Shown piece by piece: positions 56,051 through 64,000 of a DNA stretch of 64,000 nucleotides (the stretch's first letter is position 1; every line of letters starts with the position of its first letter). The position numbers and the translations under genes were made by a program. The DNA is from Paralvinella palmiformis (Eukaryota > Annelida > Polychaeta > Terebellida > Alvinellidae), in the NCBI GenBank assembly GCA_025642065.1, contig JAODUP010000015.1:1368001-1432000 (forward strand), read 5' to 3'. The notes under the pieces are model-generated. The model did not search any database. It saw nothing but the letters and a program-made list of their open reading frames with translations, and was not told the DNA's origin.

Positions 56051-56555
56051 AGAATATACCCATTTACAACCGGGATTTAATGGACATTTAAAAGAACAAG
56101 AAAGTAGATTCCACTATAAACGATGTTAAATCTTATACATTACTGAGGCAAGAATTAATATGTTGCTTGGAATTGCATATATATAGATTATACAACCTGT
56201 TTGGAATATGTCTGGTCGACTGTGTCTGATATATGTTCAATATGGCCCATCTGTAATTATTATTATTATTTATATTACTGGGTGGTTAAAAACTAGGTGA
56301 TTATGCAAACATCTTGTTAGCTATTTTTCTATCTGTCTATATATAAAGGTGAAATTATTTGTTGTTGTATGTATTTGTATAATAAAATTGTGTTTGTTTG
56401 ACATACATTTTATTGTTTATACACATGCTTGCTTTAGTTGTTGTTAATGCTGTTGCTATTCTTAATTAGTGTTACTTATAATATATTTTACTAAATTGTT
56501 ACAAGATAATAAATGATATATGCAAAATAGTTTGTGGTAATAGCTACAGTTTATC

Positions 56556-56624
<69 letters not shown>

Positions 56625-56656
56625 AATATATACACATAATATTAAGCCATCACTTA

Positions 56657-56700
<44 letters not shown>

Positions 56701-58880
56701 GACTGTGGTATTATTTATATGGCAATAACAATATATATATAATTCACAGCTGGGTAAAATATTATAGTCAAAGGAAAATATGGTGTATTATTTTTACCCA
56801 TTGATTTCATAGAAAACAGTGCAAGGACACAATTATAGAAATTCAAAAAAATATATTCGATTAGAATCCAATTAAGGTATTTGGTTTCAAATTATAATAA
56901 AACATTAAAATAACTAATCGCATTAACATACAAAGAATCACAGTCATAACTTAATCCTAGGTCACTGTTGAATTAATGTAACTGCAGTTCTAGATTCAAG
57001 ATAACAAATTAGTTTGATTCATTTATGTACTTGTACAAACATATTAGAGACATACAAACCACACTTTTTAAATGAAATAACACATTTGACAGTGATCAAG
57101 ATACAAGTATAATCTTAAATTATACTAAAATGCAAATTAAACAATTAAATGTGCCAACCTAGCACTAAACATATCCTATCATTTGGCTAATTTATTCATC
57201 TATCATCAACAAAGCATATAACCCATTGGCTACATATAAAACAATATCAAATATTTAAAACTTACCCAAGATCGACAAAATAGTGGGATATAGTTTTAAA
57301 TTGCAATAAAAAATTTAATAAAAACATTGTTCAATTATATGGGATCCAGTTATGTCACACACGACTAGCCTATGACTATACCATAGTTCAAAAATATCAA
57401 ATTCATAATATCACAATACTTATAGAAACATCAATAAAAGAATTCCCTCCACACATATAAAATTTGAGGCACACATACATATGTGTGTATATGTGTGATA
57501 TTTATTTTATCAAAGAAATACACATTATACAAATATAGAATAAGATATAATTAAAAAAATCATTCTAAAATTAGTTTCTGTGTTATAGAATGTGTTTTAT
57601 GATTATTGTACATCAGTGTTTATCATTGAGTCTTGAATACTAATATCTGATTTGTCTCAAATATGTTTCAATTTTTTTCTAATTTGCTGAACATAGCCCA
57701 AAATGTTGTTCTAGTATGACATATAGCTGATTATTTATAATTATAATTGGTTATATTTTAAAAGTATTCTTCGTTGTCATGTTTAACTGTGGGCATGTTT
57801 TTTTTTAATAACAAATATATTAGATCAAATATCATTTTAATGATAAAACATTTATTTAATTATGTATTCAGCTGTAGCAGTTAAACCTCTCCCAGCAGTG
57901 TTTGTGATTATGAACAAACGACTAAATTATTTCCTAATTAATTAAGATTCACCATATAAGATTATAAATAGATTCACCATATAAGAAGTGTTTACATCAT
58001 GTAGATCAGTAATAAACATAGATATGCCATTTCTAACAGATTTATCAGCTTATTGTGTCATGTTGCTTAACCCAGATTTTAAAATAAAAATGCATATTCT
58101 TGTTCTTAAATAGATTCCTAATAAGTAGTAGTTCAAACGTTTTGGAGTTTTATTGCTTATAGCCTTCGCCCTGTATGGCCACACCTGGGACACATAGCTA
58201 CACACTTGATTTGGTCGTCATCATAGTAGGAGTTCCTTCTGTATACTATATGTGACCCTTCTCTTAATAGTAACAAAGGTAAATACTTTGGTGATCATCT
58301 GGCTGTACAGTTTGTCTGATGACTGATTGGATACAAAGAAAGATCATATGTATGCATAAAGTATTGTGGTCTAAATATTAAAGAAGTTATGGAAGGTTGA
58401 CAATTGTCTGAACACCTTATAGTGAATGTGAGGGATAATTTGAGTTGGTAAAAGCTTAAAACAAAAGTGTCCAAAGTATAATTAATCACCATGCTTCCTC
58501 TTGTTCCAAATTATCACGTTGAGACTAAAAATTCCTTGATAAGCTTAGATCTGCAAAGAAAATTCAGAGCAAAGTAGAGATAACCTGGGACTTAACATCA
58601 TTAGCAGTGCACTTTGAAATGTACATTAATCTCTGTAAAATATTAATACACTACTATCAAGGAGAAGAAGTGTTTCTGTTCCACAAAGATAGAGGAATGT
58701 GGAAAAAATCAAAAGAAACTCTTCAAACTAACTAGGAGCTTGATGTGAAGTAAATCCTCTACATTTTATCTCTGCTGAACTCCTGGTGGACAAGTTCAGC
58801 AATTTCTTCACATTAAAAATAACAATCATCAGGACTAAGATCAATCTTGATTCCCCCAAAATATCTGCAGTTTCTCTATT
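56051..58880. other. AT-rich stretch, no gene seen
   Basis: Strongly AT-rich, with TA arrays at 56558-56620 and 56658-56697. No splice-bounded exon or protein-like frame was found. A minus-strand piece near 58170-58260 has a cysteine-rich look (SQVWPYRAK) but is not identifiable. Confidence 0.5.
56558..56697. repeat. Two (TA)n microsatellites
   Basis: TA tracts at 56558-56620 and 56658-56697, separated by about 37 bases. Confidence 0.95.
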
Positions 58881-58889
58881 GATGTGAAT

Positions 58890-60060
58890 ATCATGTTTAA
58901 TGGGAAGATGCTAGAAATATTTCGGCCAGCTTCTGAAGTTCAGGTCAAGGAGATAATCACCAAGTCTCCGAACAAGTCACATGACTTGGATATACTGCCC
59001 ACTTAATTGGCTTTTGAAGAAATGTGTGGATCAACTTCTAATACTGATGACAACAATTATCAATAGGTTGAGTCAGTGATGCCAATGTGTTTGAAACAAG
59101 CCACCGTAACCCCACTGCTTAATAGATGAGTTGAAAAGGGAAGATATGAACACTTAGTGTCCTATTTCTACCCTTCCTGTCATCTCCAAACTTAAGGAAA
59201 AGGTTGTAGCAAGGCATATAGAAGACCACTTCGAGCAACATAACGTCAATGACAATTATCAGTCTGCTGATCATAGGTCATTCAGCAGAAACTGATCTCT
59301 TGAAAGTGCACAGTGACACATTCTGAGGTTCCTGATGAAGGATCCATAACCGCATTAATGATGCTTGATTTATCTGCAGCTTTTGATGTAATCAATTACC
59401 CTGCATATCATTACATAGTATTATTATGATGGTGATACTCAAGTCTACCTGATTTGAAAGGCATGTGATAAATGGGATGATGTGTCACCTTCAGTTGAAG
59501 TTTGTATTACAGACATAAGTATCTGGATGAACATCAACATGTTGAAATTGAATAAGGATAAGATTGAATTCATTGTTTTCTCATTCAAGTAAGAAAACTA
59601 AGAAACTTTGTATTAAAGTAAGATCGAGTTAAATGAATTCTTCCAAGTCTGAGCAATCTAGGTTATATATTGGATAATATTCTAAGAATGGAGAAGCATT
59701 TGAATTCCACATGTAAGTCATGTTATTATCAAATACGAAATATAGAACATAGTTGTAATTATCCAGGTAGGTAAATGATGAGACTTGCAAGATTGTAGTC
59801 CAACCCCTTATCAATTTTCGACTAGACTATGTTATATGATACCTCTCTCTTTCTGACAAACTGCCTATTGCGAGTGCAGAACAGTGCTTTACATCTGATG
59901 ACAGGCACCGGCAAAATGAAACATACAACACCAGTTGTTTCCAGCTGCACTGGCTTGCTGTACGCTTCATCACTGTACAAGATCCTGTTTCACGGATTCA
60001 ATGTACTGAGTGGAACAGCACCACTTTATATAAGCGATCTGATCCAAAGTCTTCTAGGCT
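58890..60060 (+). mobile_element. Degenerate non-LTR reverse transcriptase, plus strand
   Basis: Order along the plus strand follows the reverse transcriptase: EVQVKEIITKSPNKSHDLDILPT near 58935-59008, LKQATVTPLL near 59090, ISTLPVISKLKEKVVARHIEDHFEQHN near 59160-59250 and MMLDLSAAFDVIN near 59360. It then continues with thumb pieces to LRVQNSALHLMTGTGK and GTAPLYISDLIQS at 59870-60050. Many stops and a large deletion around 59400 remove the catalytic YADD region. Confidence 0.85.
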
Positions 60061-60469
60061 GTAGAATAAGTTTAATATATGTCATGTTTTACCAAAAGTA
60101 TCATAAAATGTGTGGGCCAAAAGAAATAAAGGGAAGAAAACAACAACTCATTTATTATATTTGAAAAATATTTGTATTTGAAGTATTTGTATTTTAATAC
60201 ATTCATATTTGCATGTATTTTTAATTGAATTTCTATTTGATCTGATGAAAGGTATTCATATTTTAATACATTTCAACGTATTTGACCCCCATCTCTGAAG
60301 CGGACCTGTACTATCAGGTTCCAAACTGGAAACAATAAGCTGTTTTCTGCTAACTATCCCTGCTTCATAGATCATGGATAATGAAACGAAAGAAACTCAA
60401 TATCAACATTACGGAAATACATTAAGATCTTATTTCACAAATAGAGAGGACTGATGAGGTGTGTGCTAC

Positions 60470-61500
60470 CATCGACCTGTGATCCAATAGGCAGATGGGC
60501 GAGCTATTGTTTGTCACATGGAGTCAGTATAAGTACGTGGTATATTTGTATATTTGTTACATGGATCATACACACTGCTGATGGAGCAGAACAATTCTTA
60601 ACAACTGCCACATTTGATCATATCAAAATAATTTCTTACATTGTCACTGACAACTCTGTCAAGTTAATAAAAGTCTCACTTCCAGGCTTTCAGGCAGCAG
60701 ATGTTACTCAGTTCCTGAATGAGGAATCTGGACAAAATGGTGATGGTAATGACACAGTGATCCTGGTGTCTGATGTGTCATTGTTCGATTATCATTCATG
60801 TCAATGAACATATAGGGCACCTCTGTGGTCTAACTGGTAGCACATTGGATCGGAGATCACTACCACCTGAGTTCAAACCTCTGCATGGGCATATCTTCAC
60901 TACCTTTGGAGGTTGCTCGGCCCATTTAACCTACTGTGTGCACAAAAGTGGCCATAAAGCATAAATCATCATCTATGAACATGTGTCATGCTTTGCACAT
61001 ACACTACAATTATCTTAAAGAATGGTTTTAAACACGTGGCTGTGATCAACAAGGCACTAGATTAGGCCATGTCCATAGGATCTATGTACTAAAATCCATT
61101 TATGCTAATGAGATGCTAGGGAACTACATACACCACGAAGTGGAATTCTCAGCTGGCAATGGCACACTTTATGCTCTATATAGTCAACATTACTCACAGT
61201 CTAACATAAGGCTGAGAGAGTTGTAACTGGTGTGCACATTTTGTACACTGAACATTGCATTGCACAACAGATAAATAAGTACATATCTAAGTTTGTCTTG
61301 GCCCTGAGGAATGTGCACAAGGTATGACACATTCCAGTGAGATATAGTTGTCAGCAAGCTGAAAGCGACAACAATGTCACGTCTTCCAGAAGCAGATACA
61401 ATTAGCTTATGAAGTCTCATGTTGACAAGTACCCATCACATTTAATCTTACTCCAAACCTTTTGTACATACCAACTTCATCTGATCAACACGTTCTACTC
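60470..61500 (+). mobile_element. hAT/ZBED-type transposase relic
   Basis: The frame across 60785-61060, once the inserted SINE is ignored, reads HVSCFAHTLQLS and then KHVAVINKALD. The CFAHTLQL motif is characteristic of hAT and ZBED transposases. Flanking frames (60454-60800 and to about 61500) are decayed, so the limits are uncertain. Confidence 0.6.
60812..60974 (+). repeat. tRNA-derived SINE, family A, nested in the hAT relic
   Basis: Plus-strand copy with head GGGCACCTCTGTGGTCTAAC, body GGCCCATTTAACCTAC and an ATC tail. The 8-bp target duplication ATGAACAT is at 60804-60811 and 60975-60982. Confidence 0.9.
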
Positions 61501-61900
61501 CTTAGTTGCAAGGAAAAGGATTTATAAGTTGATATATCATGATGTGGAGGAGCACAAATGTTTCTTTTCACTTTCTAACGAAATGTGCACCAGTAATTTG
61601 AACTTTGTATACCCAATTATACATAGAGTATGTTTCTTCCATACTGATGTATTAGTCAATGGTGTGGAATTAATTTTAAGATGTGTTTCAGTGTTAAAAA
61701 TGGTGCATTTTAAGACACATTTCATACTTACAACACTAAAGTAATGCTTTAAACTGATGTCAAGCAATAAGTCAGATATAAATAGGCAACCAGTTTGGTG
61801 TTAAGTTGATATGTAACCAGTCATTTAAATGTATAACCTAAAAAAAGGACAAAATGTTTGGTTGTTACCATTAATACTGAACAATAACACAAACAAAGAA
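61500..61900. other. Spacer between hAT relic and NCoR 3' end
   Basis: AT-rich; short open frames on both strands without recognisable content. Confidence 0.4.
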
Positions 61901-61914
61901 AACATATTTATTAT

Positions 61915-61920
61915 TTTATT
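61915..61920 (-). terminator. Polyadenylation signal of the NCoR-like gene
   Basis: AATAAA on the minus strand with a second AATAAA-like run just after it, about 585 bases past the stop at 62502. This implies a 3' UTR of roughly 600 bases. Confidence 0.55.
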
Positions 61921-62005
61921 GAAACATGAAAATATCACATTTCCTTAACACAATGTTCAAGACAGCTGCCAAAAAGCAGCATTCCTTTATCATTCTTTCA
62001 TTCAT

Positions 62006-62028
62006 TCACACACACACACACACACACC
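62006..62028. repeat. (CA)n microsatellite
   Basis: Short CA tract in the putative NCoR 3' UTR. Confidence 0.9.
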
Positions 62029-62501
62029 AAAAACAGCAACAAGCTAGAATACATTAGGGAGGTTAACAGTTTGTTAAGCCTTATCAGACGGCTTGTTTAT
62101 AACATTCTTGTTTACCACTAAGGTAATATACATTTCTAATATGTACAAACACATATACAAAGTCACTGACAAGACCATTTCAGCAGTACTGTTAATACAA
62201 ATCTGCAGATATCCAACTTAGGCACTTAGCCAAACAAATATATACAGGTTTTATTTTAGAAAACATACTTCAAGGTAGTCTGATTACCCAGTTAGTTGTT
62301 GGATTACAATCATGCAACTGAGGTATATTATTCATGAGGTAAACTGAATTTCTTACCCCTAGCTGAATAAAAATAATAGTTATTGATAATCCTTATCTAT
62401 ACAGGTGCTACATTTTGACAGGTAATGCCATATGTACAAAACCACATCAACCAACTATAAACTATCAGTGACGGCACAATAACAATTAACTAAAATCAAT
62501 A

Positions 62502-63817
62502 TCAATCATCATCTGACAATGTTTCGTACTGAGAGGAGAGCACTGGAGAACCATCACCTTCATTAGCATTGCTGGACACATGAGGGGACATCAGTGATGA
62601 CTCATCTTCAGGTGAACGACTCCTCTGAGATGATGACACTGGATGTGAATATGGCTGGGTCGAGTTAGAAGCTGCTCCCGGCGAGCTGCTGCTGTTGTTT
62701 CCTGAACTGGAAGTGGCGTTGCCTTTGTTATCCATGTAATGCGAATAGAGAGAGCTGTCAGCCTGACTGCCGCATACATCACTTGATGGTGCTGGCTTAG
62801 GAGAGCGTCCACTGAACACAGAATCGGGTGCCACCTGGTCAGAAGACTGGATACTGACTCGTGGAGAGTTGTTACGCGAGTCGTGTGCTGCTGATGGTCC
62901 CTCTGGCAAGCTGTGCTGAGAGGGAGGTATGTGGTGCATATATCCAGCAGAAGCCGAACTATCCACTCCCCGATCCTCATCAATCACCATACGGTCTGAA
63001 CCTGGACTGTCAATACTGTGTGAATATGATACGTAAGCAGGATCCTTATCGGTGCCGGCGTGATAATCTGATGTTGAGGCCTCCCTATCCATGTCACTCT
63101 GGCTGGATTGGAGTTGTTTGGGAGATTGTATTTTCTCACAAATTCCGGCATTAGCAAGGCGCTGTTCTTGGGTAGCCATGTGTGGATTACGTGGACTGTG
63201 TGTATCTGACCTGTGAGGACTCCGTGTAGGTTGATCACTGGATGCTGGAGAACGAGAAGATATGCGTGGACTATAACTACCCGATGACAGATGAGTGTCA
63301 CTGCCCTTTGGTGACGCTGTTTTATCCTTATAACCTCCACCGCGTGGCCCATCTCTGTAGGAATCACTTTTGCTGATGTGATCATCCTGCTGTGGAGAGG
63401 TTATACGATAACGTTCACGTGTCCAGTCTCTGTATGATGGAGTGCTGCTATCTACTGAGTGGTGTGCTGACTGAGCAGTGTATCTAGCAGCATCCATTGG
63501 ATGTAGTGTGTTCCTCTTTTCTTCCTGCTGCTGTAACACCCCTGTGCTACTTTCTGGCATCATCTGACCAGAACCCAATGGTCTGTGGTATTTTTCTAAG
63601 TGACCACCTTCCACCATCTCTTCCTGTGATCTCCTCATCTCATGATGTCTAGTCGCAGATACTCCAGAGATGTCCTGCTGCTTCATCACTTCAGCTATCT
63701 TATTGTGGACAAAATCTAGAGGAGACTGAACACCTGATCCCCCAGAGTTGTTTTTGACCTGGTACGTATCGGCCTCCACTCCACTGCCTTTCTGAGCATT
63801 GCTCTCTTGTGGAAATC
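62502..63817 (-). CDS. NCOR1: NCoR/SMRT-like nuclear receptor corepressor, last exon
   Basis: NCoR/SMRT proteins link unliganded nuclear receptors to HDAC3 complexes and silence genes. This exon starts after a pyrimidine-rich acceptor (TTTTTTCATAG) at 63817, in the second position of a codon, and runs about 437 codons to TGA at 62502. The final residues, QYETLSDDD, match the conserved QYETLSDSDD end of vertebrate NCOR1/SMRT, which is the main evidence for identity. A possible short helix, PLDFVHNKIAEVMKQQ, lies near the exon start. The rest is low-complexity: Ser, Pro, His and Gln with many SPR/SP motifs, as expected for the disordered tail. The SANT domains and most CoRNR boxes must be on exons beyond the right edge. 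Vertebrates have two paralogues; one ancestral gene is expected here. Confidence 0.88.
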
Positions 63818-64000
63818 CTATGAAAAAACACAACAGACAGATTTGTAATAGAGCTATTTCATCCCAGTAAGTTCAGTTAATGTTAACCTGTTTGCTAATT
63901 TGTTAATGGTGGGAGGGTCAAATGTCATTTCTCAATTCTGAAGTAATTTTCATGCGATCTATACTAAAGGGTGCTGAGGCCTTTAACAAAACAAAACTGA

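Noticed and set aside
62591..63385. Alternative frames inside the NCoR exon
   Set aside because: They are shadows of the low-complexity coding exon; only the frame ending QYETLSDDD has a recognisable terminus and acceptor.

Overview
This is a stretch of an AT-rich, intron-rich animal nuclear genome. Long introns, TA/CA/GT microsatellites, tRNA-derived SINEs and decayed CR1/Jockey-group non-LTR, hAT and Mutator-like elements fit a lophotrochozoan, most likely a mollusc. That taxonomic guess is an inference and could be wrong. No bacterial, viral or CRISPR features were seen.

Five gene loci can be supported. (1) 17964-19664 (+) is an intronless, GC-rich class A GPCR of 566 residues with unusual activation motifs. 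(2) 26776-26960 (-) is a probable first exon of a THAP zinc-finger protein. (3) 28513-36627 (+) is SPATA22, the meiotic partner of MEIOB. It was rebuilt here from eight exons with consistent phases; only the short start exon is missing. (4) 38813-48531 (-) is the complete SUPT4H1/Spt4 gene, small subunit of the elongation factor DSIF. Four exons give 117 codons, and the first intron appears to use a GC donor. (5) 62502-63817 (-) is the last exon of an NCoR/SMRT nuclear corepressor, whose first exons lie beyond the right edge. These genes have no operon-like relationship. They share only general themes: signalling, transcription elongation, corepression and meiotic recombination.

Layout: 1-16.4 kb is gene-poor, with repeats, SINEs and one LINE scrap. 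16.4-20.7 kb holds the GPCR and its GC-rich flank. 20-27 kb carries microsatellites, a CR1-like LINE 3' end, a hAT-type MITE and the THAP exon. 28-37 kb is SPATA22, with a hAT fragment and a LINE fragment inside its 5-kb seventh intron. 37.5-38.2 kb is a small Mutator-like element with a 10-bp target duplication. 38.8-48.5 kb is SUPT4H1, whose introns are full of mobile-element debris. 48.5-61.9 kb is a transposon graveyard. 61.9-64 kb is the NCoR end.

The most informative mobile-element result is a tRNA-derived SINE family with six copies in the window. Every copy is flanked by a readable target-site duplication. One is a 48-bp 5'-truncated stub, one sits 38 bp from a SUPT4H1 3' splice site, and one is nested in a hAT relic.
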